Source: Lactarius indigo (taxonomy: Eukaryota > Basidiomycota > Agaricomycetes > Russulales > Russulaceae). Taken from it: a stretch of 64,000 nucleotides of DNA. Positions 25,905-37,432 of this stretch are shown piece after piece; the stretch's first letter is position 1; the number at the start of each line of letters is the position of its first letter. The notes beneath the pieces were generated by a model that saw nothing but the letters and a program-made list of their open reading frames with translations, was not told the DNA's origin and searched no databases. Position numbers and translations under genes: made by a program. The stretch spans positions 186,001 through 250,000 of the forward strand of contig JAFKAC010000034.1 in the NCBI GenBank assembly GCA_025766275.1, read 5' to 3'.

Positions 25905-26453
25905 GCACAACCTCCGTCGCGTCTACGCGCGAGTCTATGACTTTGATTTTTGTGTTGCTCTCAACGACATGTTGACTTTGTTCCACATGTGACGCAGCAG
26001 AAACGTCTCGGAGGCACTCACCTGGTCCTGAGAGATGTACGATAGTGGGTTCGAAGACGGATCGAATTTGAGGTCAGGACGGAGGAGCTGTGGAGAAGAG
26101 GTTTGACCTTGGGTCCTGAGGTTGCAAGGAACGCGTTGCGCACCTGTTGCGAGACGAGGCAATTGAGAGGGCCGACCTCCGCAAAAATGTCCATCTGCCC
26201 AGATAGACAACCAGGCGTGAGGACAGGAAAAATAAATGATGGGATAGCGGGTACGTACCCGGGTGACGTTGTGGATGACGTTGTCGGCGACCTCGCCCTT
26301 GAAGGGCTTGAACACGATGGCGCGATAGCGAGTGACGAACTCGGCCTGGCAATTTCCCGGGACGACCATACCCTTGCAGATATCAGAAATGGAGACAACG
26401 GCAATGATGAAGCCGAACTTTCCGGAGCAGGTACCCTCAACGTCCGAGTAGAG
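25905..26453 (-). pseudogene. Truncated RPB7 copy
   Basis: DNA-level copy of the internal exons of RPB7 (parent 16,515-17,328), with introns kept at the same places, so it is not a retrocopy. Recognisable pieces are SDVEGTCSG, YRAIVFKPFKGEVADNV, FAEVGPLNCLVSQQ, LKFDPSSNPLSY and a version of the fifth exon shortened by two residues. Exon 1, the start of exon 2 (through the PSYFGPRM region) and the last exon are missing. Similarity stops abruptly at about 26,453 and 25,905. It cannot make a functional Rpb7. Confidence 0.85.
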
Positions 26454-27385
26454 CTACTGTAGTGTGTTATTGCCAGTGTTTTACAAGTCAGGCTGACCCA
26501 GGCTTTGGGCGGGTCAGTCGACAAATCGTGGGAATAGATAAGATAAGATCGGACACACTTTTAAGCGGAGACTCATTTTGAGATTGACGGGAGAACGGAC
26601 TGGAGCGTCTGAAGTTTGCAGTTAGAACGACGCAACATGCGTTGGTTTCCCTATTACAACCACCTCAGGCTCGGCGAGCAGACAGCGATCGTTGTACGTA
26701 ACGGTAATCGGTCGCAGTCTGACTCACTCATCTACAAATACGCGGATCTGGGACACACTGGCAACTAAGTTTGTTCTAAAGTACGAGAATCTGTCAACTT
26801 ATGAAACTGCGGGGTTGTTGCAGGGGTCGTTGGTGGATCTACAGTCGAGAGGTTCTCAGAAAAGTTGTGAAGGGAGGTCGTTGAGATCGTTTCAGACCTT
26901 CGTGTTTCATAAATGTAATGGTTTTCGCTACGACCCGTCCTGGTACTAGTTTATTTGCATCTGGGAATATAGATGGGCTAAAAAAGGTCGTTGAGATGAC
27001 GGATATCTTTCTGGTGTTGTCATTCCAGGTCTGATGAGGTCCGATAACAGATTAGCGTTGGTTCCGAAGGCAGGCTGAGATTCTGAGCAAGAGCCTGCCA
27101 TCGTCGAGGCCAATTTGTGTATTTGTCAATGACAGTACGAAGTTATACCAGGCCGAATAGTATGTATCTAGTCAGATCGCAAAGAAGGCACAATGTACAC
27201 ATAATATTTACAGTAATTATTTCAAGAACTTTTTTTGCACGCCTTCGGTGATGCGGAATCATTTGTAGCGCTTCCGTTATTTTATATCTACACTTTCCGA
27301 TAAATTCAAGTGACGATTGTCTGTCGCACCGTACACATGTGACCGCCACCAATCAAACTTCCAGCTTAGATAGAACTCGAGCACG
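26454..27385. other. Intergenic; left edge of duplication unit 2
   Basis: 26,454-26,700 is unique sequence. From about 26,710 it matches 20,627-21,181 of unit 1, as the 3' flank of a DUF6535 type A gene. No gene is visible. Confidence 0.5.
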
Positions 27386-30124
27386 TCACACATGCGCGCT
27401 CGTCGAATCTGAAAAGCCCTGGTCCTCGGATGAGGCAGCGTACTGCACCAACGACAAGGAAACCGAAGACAAACGAGAGGGACCTGCCAATACGGCCTGT
27501 GGCGTAGGAGTTGTAGAACGACCATCGTGCACCGTCGGTGGGTCCTCTATCTGCGGAAGGACCCCAATGCTCTCTACGATTGGTCGCGGCACGCGTGTAG
27601 TCATCTCGACGCCGTTCCCGGCTTGCCCTTGAGTCCGCTTCACTTCCCCTGACGTAACTTGCGTATGCACCGGAGACGGGGCCGGTACTACCGGCCCCAG
27701 TAGTAGCGACTGTGAATGCGACTGTGTCAGGAGGTGTGGCAGCGACTGTGACGCAAACTGTGGCAGTGATGGTGGCGATGACGGCGTAAGCCACTGGGGC
27801 CGAGATGGTGTCAGCGACTGCGCAAGAAACTGTGCCAGCGACCTTGTTCGCGACCGTTCCAGCGACCGGCCTAGCGACCGGACCACCGACTGGGCCATTG
27901 ACTGGGCCCGCGACGATCTACGCGACTGTGTCTGCAACGGGGTCAACGGTTGTCTCAGAATTTGAGTCAGAGGTCGTGGCAGCGGCGTTCCCAAAGACCG
28001 TGGCGATGACCGATCGGAAAATTGAGCTAAAATGGGTGGCAGTGACACCTCTAGCGTCTCTGAGAGTATCTCAGCACCTGCCAGTTGACGAAGTTCTATG
28101 TGAGCGCGATGGAATGCCTCGAATTGCAATGGCGTAGGGCCTGCGACAGATTCCCGTGTAAGTATCTCGAGCGTAAGCGTGATGAGGTCCTGCTGCGCGG
28201 CACGAACGAATGCAGGTGAAGCGCGGTCGCCGTGCTGATTGGATATGCCGCTACCGGCCCGGTATTGTTCCGTATTGCGCGCATCGAAGAGAGCACGGCG
28301 CTCTTGGTGGATTGGTTGCGCGTTGTCCGATTTCAACCAGGGCATGCCCATGTACTTGACCCCGTTCCCGATGTCCGCGAGGAAGCGCCCAAGGTTCTGA
28401 AGCCGCGCTTCATCGTTATGCAAGCCGGCGTCGTCAACACTCGCGTCGCTGAAAATGCTTTCGTCCTCCTCATAGACTACGTTATCGTTCACGCTAGGGA
28501 CAGCGCCATCGTTCGTACCGGGGCTGGCGCCTAGGCGAAGTCGCTTCGACAGGAACTTCTTGCCGGCATCGTCGTCCCAGATAAATGGGACGTCTTCTAA
28601 GAAAATGTCCAGCGTACGACGTGGTGGGGTAATCATGAACGCAGCGATAACCGTCGCGACACATCGTACAGAAAGCGCGACGTCGTCCCTGGGGGTGTCC
28701 CACAACTCCTCGATGATCTCAAGCGACTCGGGGGTGTTCAGGAGTGGTAGGATCACCAGGCAATAGTGCTTCCCGGCAGCATACGGAGCGAGTACGTCAC
28801 GAATTGCGCCAGGAATGTAGTAGAGCGCCTTCAGGCACGCCTTGATTCTTTGCCGCCGGAGGGTTTCTGAAAGGTCGCTCGCCGTTGCCCGTTGCGCGAG
28901 CCCAATGATGCTCCATGGGAGCGGCTCGTTAAAGCTTGTCGGCCCAGGTAAGACAGAGAGGACGGTGTGAATAGTGGGGTGTGGATCATCGGGGTCGTTG
29001 GACGTGGTAAGAGCCCCGGACTCATACAGACCGGGGATCCCTGCGGCAAAATTTTCAAGTTCGTGGTCTTCGTCGAGCTGACTGAGCGTCCAGCCGAGCG
29101 CCGAACTGTATATTTCCATCGAGATGCGTTTCGCTGAGTTCTCGAGATTGGAGATCATCCCTTCTGGGAAGGACTTGATCCTGTTCTTTTGAATGTTCTG
29201 GAACTCTACCACGGCCCCACTAACTGCTCCCCATTTTTCGTGTAAATGCTTCGCACAGAGATGGGTAGTCGAGAAGAGGAAGACTAAGGCTTTGTGAGCA
29301 CAAAACCAAAGGAGGGATGTCAAGGGCGTGTGATAGGGACAGTCATGGGAGAAGAGTGGCGTCAGTGTGAGGGCGAGGTACGAAAGAAGGCAGAACGCCA
29401 CAATTGAGAGTGTAAAATACGCGACGACGTGATTGGCGCGGAAGGCAAAGACGACGAGTCCGGCGAAGAACAGGAGTATGGATATGAGAAGAAGGAATGG
29501 CAGGACATCAACAAGCCAGGAGATCCCGAACCTGCGTGCACCTCGTGCAAAGTATTCCCGAATATGCGCACGGACGTGAGGCGCGTGGTTCCGTTGAACC
29601 ATCTGGAGATACCTGCGGGCCCATTGTTGGAGGAGCGTGGCCATAAGTGCGCATGTGAGACTGAGTACGAGGCTGAGGAACCAGACCGAGTTGATAAATA
29701 CCACCGATGCCGCAGGAGTGAAGGAAGTTTGGACGGATGGAATTGCGGGACTGGTGGTACCGCCGGTAGTGGAAGTAGAAAGTTGTTGGGATATCTGTGC
29801 GAGGAGGGACTGGGTGGTGACATTTGGATCTTGCTGCAAGTTCTGGTAGCTGACAGCGATGAAACTAGCCACTGTTGAAGAGAAGAGGCCGGTCTGAAAA
29901 GAGAGAGCACCGTTAGCAAATCAGGTTCATGGAGATTGACAACAGAAGCGTACAAAGAGGAGGATGCCATTTGCTTGTCCGTCCCAATTATCGACATTTT
30001 CCTTGTCAAATGTTTGTGCCCTGTCGATGTACATAGAGAAGATGGCCCCTGAGGAGTCACTATATGTAGGTTTTTCAGGAGCAGGGGTAACATTCTGGGA
30101 TGTAGGTTGTTGCCGGGCAGCCAT
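27386..30124 (-). CDS. DUF6535-family membrane protein, type A copy 2
   Basis: Paralogue of the protein at 21182-23888, about 892 residues in two exons (30124-29954 and 29893-27386). The splice sites are the same (CTCTTT|GTACGC and CAG|ACCGG). The N-terminal third is almost unchanged between copies, including SMYIDRAQTFDKENVDNWDG, QQWARRYL and CPYHTPLTSLLWF. Four membrane segments are predicted in the same places. Differences gather in the cytoplasmic module and above all in the C-terminal tail. There copy 2 carries a run of imperfect Ser-Leu/Gln-Ser repeats (about 27,700-27,960). The frame is intact throughout. The function is unknown; the 7TM gene starting at 31,258 is divergent from it across about 1.1 kb. 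Confidence 0.82.
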
Positions 30125-31257
30125 GACGGCGGGTTGGGACTCGGATACAGGTGGGTGTGCACAAGATATATATCAAGACAATGCTGGACGTTATTCGGGA
30201 GGTTGGTAATCACGACCCTTCTGAAGGGTAAATGAATGGCGAGTCCGACAAACTAATCCATTTCGAGTTCATTCCGGTCCTGGTTTGGTTGACAGATAAT
30301 ATCGCCCGACAGGTTTGTTTGACAGGTTCAGTGGCAATTTTGACCAGTTACAGTATCGTTACCTGATGTGCTCTCTGCAGCCCGCGCCACACAACAGATC
30401 GTAATCGGAAAGCCTGGATTCTCATTGTAAGCGTGTTGGGAAAGATCCTGCTAGTTGTTATAAAAAACACAACCATAATATGGGTATTGCACCATTCCGG
30501 TAGAAAATAAGATTGAAAGCGAGGCTGCCAAATACCTGTGAAACCTGACTGACGAAACATATTCCGCCCACTGCTGCATCGAAGCTTATAGCAAGGGCTA
30601 CAAATGGAAGTATACCGGTATGAGTAAGTGAGAACACAGTGACGTCCAGATGTGGCGCAAAATTGGCCGCAACGCCTGCCGGATCTTTTCCATACTGTAC
30701 CCCCGTGATGGAGTGCACGAAGTAGCTAGCTCAGCCTTGCTACTGCAACGGCGCAACACACAATCATTTTTGGATATAGGCGGGGTTTGAATATTTGAAA
30801 ATCGGTTACTGAGGTCGCCGATCCCCTGACCTCAATCCTTGAAGCTTGACCTTGAAGCTTGAAGCCTGAAGCTTCGATGAGTCGTCGCATTCGCCCTGGC
30901 ATGCGGTCTCTCCGGTGACCAAGTTATCTCGTCCGTCTATGCTATACGGGAATTCCTAAGAAGCTGATGAGACGGTCGCGATGCATGCAATGTGACCATG
31001 TCTCACCGTCACGTCACTTGGGCTATTTGAGCCTGCGGCTTCCCTCGACTTCTGATCTGGCTTCTGATCTACGATACTTTCGCACTGAACTTCCCCCTCC
31101 ACACAATTGACATAGTCGGTGGTCTTCGTATTGACAGCGGCTACAGCAAATGTCTACTACATAAGAATCGGGGAGCAATGAACTTCGACTAGAGCTTTGT
31201 TTGCGCCCTCCTTGACCCAATTCTCTGTTCTGCCCTTTACTACGCCATTTTTCCACC
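30125..31257. promoter_or_regulatory. Divergent region, DUF6535 A2 / 7TM gene 1
   Basis: About 1.1 kb between two divergent starts. The right part (30,950-31,180) is the 7TM promoter module, present also at 33,880-34,116 and as a relic at 24,420-24,575. A conserved block CTACTAC(A/T)TAAGAATC lies at 31,154-31,169, about 90-105 bp before the ATG, and could hold the core promoter. Confidence 0.5.
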
Positions 31258-32716
31258 ATGTCCAGAGATCCTTTTGTAGTCTATCCGTACTACAAATCGA
31301 CCGTGTACGAAAACCTTTTTGTCGGAATCGTCTATGGTGAGGGACAAGAGACTCGCCGTTACCACCCCGACTTCTGAGCTATTGTGCTTTACATCACAGG
31401 TATCTATATCGTACTCTACGTCACCTCGGTCCACATCCTCCTGTGAGTGTTCTCGAAGGAAGGACGACGCAAGCCTACAGTAGATGACTTTCAGGCGCAA
31501 ACCAGGTTTCACTTCGTCTCGGCCTAGCATGTTCATGTTTGGGATCACGACTTTTATGTTCATCATGGGAATAATCGCATTGGTCCTAGAGAAAGCTCTC
31601 GAGTTCCAGTCCATCCAGTCGTTCAACTCGTTTTTCGACCCCACGGCTGGCAATGCGTGGTCTTCATATCACATCAATATCGTCTTCACTGTAGAAGCAA
31701 CTATCGCACGCCTGATGGTACGCCTGCACAATATTTTTATGCCATCTGCTTGACTCAACTAAATGCTGTCTAGTATATTCTAAGTGATATCGTCTGTGCC
31801 TGGCGTGCGGTGGTTCTCTGGAACAGAGACAAACGCGTCATTGCCGTTCTTCTGCCCTTCGTCCTTGGGACCACAGGTATATAAAGGGGACCACTCATGG
31901 TCGGCGTTCTGTACTCACTGGGAACCATTGCTTATAGCCGCCGCTGGGTGTGAACTTGGTCTCAGCCTCGTACCCCTATTCAAGTCCAACTTACCCTACT
32001 TCAGTACTCAAGGTAGAATCACCGTGAATTTTGGTCCCCTAATCATGGTTGTCCCAACACTGGGAACTAATTTGGTCTCCACTGGGTTGATCGCCTGGAA
32101 GGCTTGGTAAATCCTTCTCGCATACAACCCCCAGACAACCATATCTGACTATGCCGCTGGTGTAGGCAACACCGTGTCTCAGTCAGGAAACACTTGGGCG
32201 AAGGAAGTGGATCTGTGAGGGTTGAGAGGGCCTTTGCTCTGCTCATCGAGTCTGGTTTTATTTATTGCTGCCTTTGGGTATGTCCTACTTTCCAGAAGCG
32301 TCAATGCTCGCAGAAGGACTTACTGCACTATCTTCAGATTTTATATTTGATCTCGGCGTTCCACGTGATACCTCCACCAGCATTTATTATTATGAACCAC
32401 GTCTTAGTGTTTGTCTCGGTGGGTTCGGTGGCATTCCTTCTACACATTCTCCTGGGCATTAAATACCGACTGAACACAGGGCCTATATCCAACGCTCATA
32501 ATCATCCTCGTTGCTATGCAGAAGAGCCCGATTGAATACTACTCGACCTACTCGACCAGAATACAGTTTGTGAGGGGGCCAGTACTCAGACCGCCCAAGG
32601 TCAGTGACATGCCACGACACGTGTACATGATTCGTCGCGAGTACGCGAGCGATTCAGATACACATGTTCTGCCTATGGTGTTTATGAAGACCTCCGACGA
32701 GGAAAAGGGCCTGTGA
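31258..32716 (+). CDS. Multi-pass (7TM-like) mushroom membrane protein, copy 1
   Basis: Unknown-function integral membrane protein of a family common in Agaricomycetes, about 365 residues in seven exons. ATG 31258 begins MSRDPFVVYPYYK, and the first exon ends at GIVYG. Later exons give IYIVLYVTSVHILL, then MFGITTFMFIMGIIALV, then the family signature YILSDIVCAWRAVVLWNRDKR. After that come GLSLVPLF, IMVVPTLGTNLVSTGLIAWKAW, KHLGEGSGSVRVE, FALLIESGFIYCCLW and a last membrane segment before a polar tail ending EEKGL. An apparent stop after AWKAW (TGGTAA, about 32,106) is a splice donor TG|GTAAAT. The stop inside 31,370-31,376 likewise lies in the first intron. Both are resolved by comparison with copy 2, so the gene looks functional. 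Confidence 0.75.
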
Positions 32717-34203
32717 TCTTTGGTCAGTGGGATGAAATCTGTCGTCGTTGTCCAGTTTAATCATGCTGTATTTAATTCGCGGGTAACCTTCACGTCTACC
32801 CAGTATACTCCTTGTGCACACCTTGGTAACCAAATGAGAGAAGGCGGAAGCTGTTAAGAAGCGCACAAGTAGTGATGATGATGAAACCGAAGTGCGAGAG
32901 TATTTTGGTCCTACTGTATTGTTCAGGACAACTGAGTGGATACAAACTGTAGAATCTGGAAAGCAGTACGTGTCATATGAGTGGAAAGCGATTAGAATAG
33001 AATCGTACTGCGATCCCACTTACAGCGCTTTTCATCATTGAGGTCTTCCTCCAAATTATCCTGGGGCGGGTTGAGTAGCTATGGTGCAGAGAGTGGGGTT
33101 ATCAGTGAACATCTTTTACAACGAACAGCATAGAGAGGAGCATCAAAACGGGTTGGCCAAGATCACTAGACCCGCGCAGAGTTAGATGGCAATGCAGAGT
33201 CAATATTAGCGTCCTAGGAGATCCACCGTGAGGCACTGCATGGGCCTTCCACAATCGAGCTTCGTGGAGTCTGCACGCTCGGGCTGTGCCGGAATAGAAT
33301 AACCGGCGTTAGTATGGAAAAGGTTCGGTAGAATTCGATACTGCATCCGCCAGTGTATACTACTGGAGCAGCGGGTGAGCATGTTGTGCCAACATATTAA
33401 CATTCCATCAGTGGGAAGGCGATGCATTCATTGGATGCTACCCAAATCACCGTGTCTTGAAACTTCGCTAAACGCCACAGTCCATCAGGAAAACGAAATG
33501 TGACTCACGGATCCAAGCACGGATCTCAGAGAAGGAGAAGAGCACTCATAGATTGTACAGATTGGACAGCACGATATGGTGGTTCATCCTAGAGGCTGTT
33601 GCTGGTGTAACACGGCCTCTGGCAAGGCCATCATGATGATCAGGCTCAATGTGATGTGATGAGACGCGTGACCACGTGACTGCAAATGGCGTTGTGAGCG
33701 CTTCGTTATGGCGCCACCTGTACTCTTGGCAGTACTGTAAATCCATTCGCACGCCGTCTCTCTAGTGAGCTGTATCTTCTAAAAAGCCAGGGTGAGTTTG
33801 ATGAAACAGATGTGATGCAAGTGCTATTTTATTGCCCATGGTGGCAACCCTACATGTGTAGGAGATGGCCATTTTCTTGATGCTTGATGCTGCCTTCCGA
33901 GTCACATCACTGGCATTTGGACCATTTGAGACAGCTGGCTCCCCCCCAGCGGCCTACCGACACCTATCTACGATATGCCTCTTTCGCACGCCAGTACTTC
34001 CCCCTCCGGTTCCACACAATTGATACATTCGGCGGCGGTTCTCGCTCTCAGGTTGGCCGCGGCTCTTGCTGTGGCCACAGTAAATGCCTACTACTTAAGA
34101 ATCCGCGGGGAGCAGTGAGTTTTCTTTTCCTCATACTTGGCCTCTCGCTCTGATCTGCCAACTCCCTCCGCCACTCCATTTTGCGCGCATTATTTTCGCC
34201 GCC
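32717..34203. other. Intergenic between the two 7TM genes
   Basis: 3' flank of copy 1 (its first 120 bp match the 3' flank of copy 2), then the segment 33,230-33,660 shared with unit 1. A unique stretch with CACGTG at 33,672 follows. The promoter copy of 7TM gene 2 occupies 33,880-34,116 and includes CTACTACTTAAGAATC. No gene is visible. Confidence 0.5.
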
Positions 34204-35653
34204 ATGTCCAGCGATTCTTTGGCTAGTTATTTATACACCCTGACCGCGTACAACAACCTTATTGTCGGGATCGTTTATGGTGAGAGGCAAGAGACTCGCC
34301 GTATCTACCGCGGTTTCCGAGACATTGTGTTGTACATCACAGGCATTTACATCGTACTCTACGTCACCTCGGTCCATATCCTCCTGTGAGGTCGTCTGCG
34401 CTCTCGAACGAAGGACGATGCACACTTACAGTAGATGGCTTTCAGGCGCAAACCAGGTTTTACTTTGTCTCGACCTAGAATGGTTATGTTTGGAATCACG
34501 ACTTTCATGTTCGCCATGGGAATCATTGCACTAGTGCTAGAGATGGCTCTCGGGTTTCAGCAATACCAATACTCCACGAGAGGCAATGTATGGTCACCAT
34601 ATCACACCAATGTCGTCTTTGCTGTTGGAATAACTATCATACGCATAATGGTGTGCCTGCACTTCTACGCCATCTACTTGACTCGACTAAAGGCCGTCCA
34701 GTATATTCTAAGCGATATTATCTGTGCCTGGCGTGCGGTGGTTCTATGGAACAGAGACAAACGCGTCATCGCCATTCTTCTACTTTTCATCCTTGGGACC
34801 ATAGGTAAATAAAGAGACCCCTCATGGTCGCCGTTCTGTGCTCATCATGAACCAATGTTTGTAGCTGCTGGTGGATGTGAACTTGGTCTTGGACTCATAC
34901 CTTGCTTCAAGTACAACGAACCCTACTACTACTCATTCAAAGGATTTGCAAATATAAGGGTTTCAGGCCCTATTATCATGGTTGCCCCAACACTGGGAAC
35001 TAATCTAGTCTCCACCGGGTTGATCGCCTGGAAGGCATGGTGCGCTCTTCTCACATTGGACCCCCAGATGGCCATCTCTGACCATGTCGCTGACGTAGGC
35101 AATGCCGTGTCTTAGTCAGGAAACATTTGCATGAAGGGAGTGGATCTGTGAACGTTGGGAGGGTCTTCGCTCTGCTCATCGAGTCTGGTTTTATTTATTG
35201 CTGCCTTTTGGTATGTCCTACTTTCCAGAAGCGTCGATGCTTGCAGAAGGGCTCACTGCGCTACTTCAGGTTTTATATTTGATCTCGGTGTTCGGCATGA
35301 TACCTCCACCAACATTTGCTATCATGAACCATGTCTTGTTTTTTTCCTCAGTGAGTCCTGCGGCACATGCGTCCCTAATACTCATTCTCTTGGGCACTAA
35401 TACTGACTTCACGAAGGCCTTGTATCCGACTATTATAATTGTCCTCGTCGCCATGCAGAAGAGCCCGATCGATCACTGTTCGACCCGCTCTGCCGGAATG
35501 CAGGTCGCGGCTGGGCCAGCACTCGGACCGACTAGCACTCGCGACATGCCACGACACTCGTATCCGATTCGTCGCGAGTACGTGAGCGACCACGATACAC
35601 ACATTCCATCTATGGTGCTTGTGAGGACCTCCGATGAGGAAAATGGCCTGTGA
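34204..35653 (+). CDS. Multi-pass (7TM-like) mushroom membrane protein, copy 2
   Basis: Tandem paralogue of the gene at 31258-32716, about 365 residues with the same seven-exon layout. ATG 34204 begins MSSDSLASYLYTLTAYN and exon 1 ends at GIVYG before a GTGAGA donor. The signature YILSDIICAWRAVVLWNRDKR lies near 34,700-34,765. GLGLIPCFK, IMVAPTLGTNLVSTGLIAWKAW, KHLHEGSGSVNVG and FALLIESGFIYCCLL follow. The last exon (from 35,273) gives VLYLISVFGMIPPPTF and the cytosolic tail ending EENGL. The number of hydrophobic segments is about seven, but I cannot place the topology with confidence. No ligand or partner can be inferred. Promoter and 3' flank were duplicated together with the coding part. 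Confidence 0.75.
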
Positions 35654-37432
35654 TATTTGGCCGGTAGGACGAAAATTGTTGCCATCGTTCAGTTAAGTCA
35701 TGCCGTATCTGCAGGTGACCTTCTATTTCTACGATCTCTCTTCGCCAGTGTCAACGTGCATGAATGCGCGTATTATACTTTGACTCCAGTTCTCTGTAGA
35801 ATCGCAAAAGCCCGGCTAGATACCCTACTTGCTCCGAGTCTTACACACGCTGACAGCTACTTACTTTTCATATCATTCTCACGGACCTTGAATCCAGTCT
35901 CTGCCTAAATACCTTTTTCATTTGCTTGCTCGGGAAGGCAAGGAAGCAATCTGTACGTTTATTAATTTGTGAGTGTGAGAGTTTTGGCATATACTGTACC
36001 CGAATTTGGTTCCGGCTTCGGAACATCAACAGGCCCGGGCATAAAACTTCAACAAGTTCAGCTACAAGCTGATCTATGAGGATCAGATTGTCTGGTGCCG
36101 CTCCAAGTAGAGTCTATGGTGTAAAGGTAGGGCGATAAGGGTGATCCGGCTAAGTGGGCCGGTCAGGTGACAGGATCCGAAAGGCCGGTTCAGTTGGCGA
36201 CGAGAAAAGCGCGAAGTCGGGGGATGATAGAGCACGAGCGAAGATGAACAAAGGTGAAGGGACTTCGCTTTGGAGAGGGATCAAGAGCACACCAGAGAGA
36301 GGAGGAACACAACTGGATAATGATTCGAGTACATGCAAGCGCGCTTTAATACAATGTAGCTACATTTTTAATGGAAACAAAAGTAAAGTAGAATAAAGAA
36401 AATACAAATACGCACGGGCCTTTGAAGGCATGAAACAGGAGACTAGTACATGATGAAGCGGTGTCGAGAAATGGAGCAGAAAGGGGAGTGAGACCCCTAT
36501 GAGACTTGCGACGTTTGAATGGAAATGGATACGGAGATGGTAGACCTTGAGCTTGAGCCGCCGCGCATTATCGCGGCGGTGTTGTTTTGGTGGGGGTTCG
36601 AGTCGGCCGGGTCGAGCGTGCCGAAATGCAACAGTCTGTGTATTAGCGCGGCCTAGCGGCCGCATACTATACTTGATAAGGGTGGGATCATCCACAGGGA
36701 CGCACAATCAGCTTCTCCTTTGTGCTCGTCACGTCTGCTCGCGGGCAGGCTAGCAGGAGTGCTTGATATTTCCCTGATTCGCATGTAATGCTCGGAAGTT
36801 GCTCCGTCGTATAATACCTCGTATCGTTCCTCAGCATGAACAAGCCGCCGATCTTCAAGCTGTCAATGCGGCGCAGGAGGGTCTTGTATGAGAGCCTCCT
36901 CGACGACTTGCGTCGTCGACCTTGGCATCCTCCGCGAGGGACAACATGTCAATTGTAACTTAGCTTCCAGAGAGCGCAATTTCCATGGCCCCTGATCGGT
37001 ATTCCAGAATGTACAGTACTAATGCAAATCCCCATTTCGTAGTCCAACTAAACGCGCAGAACTAGACAAAAGTTGAAATCCGCTTTTATATGCTAACAGG
37101 ACTCATTTGCGAGGGGGTGACAAGAGAGATAAATTCATCCTCACCTCAGCCCTCAGGCTTTTCCACCACGCGGCGCTCACAAATAAACGCAACACCACCC
37201 AAGACTATTCGGCCTCACCACGACTTACCAACATCCTGAACATCTTTCCGACCTATAACTTTGAGGTATAAGGCTATAGGCACCAGTTTACACTGGTCGC
37301 CCTCCTTGATTATTGTATCCCTAATGTCATCATACACTGGGGACTTTAAATCTGAAAAAGAACCATTGGTCTCTACATATTGGTATCTCTGTGTAATAAG
37401 CAGTTGATTTATCGCGTTCGAGGATGTGGATT
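35654..37432. other. Intergenic, 7TM gene 2 to sedolisin
   Basis: About 1.8 kb with no supportable gene. A perfect 8+8 nt GC-rich inverted repeat with a 6-nt loop lies at 36,558-36,579. A sequence resembling a tRNA B box follows at about 36,595, but no cloverleaf can be drawn. Decayed transposon sequence is possible, but I see no terminal repeats. Confidence 0.35.

Larger units (their letters stand above)
26710..33660. repeat. Segmental duplication unit 2
   Basis: Direct copy of unit 1 in the same orientation, with the full set: DUF6535 type A gene (-), divergent 7TM gene (+) and its 3' flank. Between 30,840 and 30,880 it has a small expansion of a TTGAAGCTT motif that is single in unit 1 (24,290). 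Confidence 0.8.

Noticed and set aside
32104..32112. Apparent premature stop (TGG TAA) in 7TM copy 1
   Set aside because: The same place in copy 2 is TG|GTGCGC; both are splice donors, and joining to GAAACA-TTG/CTTG restores KHL(H/G)EGSGSV in frame.
36540..36620. Possible tRNA (B-box-like GGTTCGAGTC)
   Set aside because: No A box at the right distance and no acceptor or anticodon stems can be formed.
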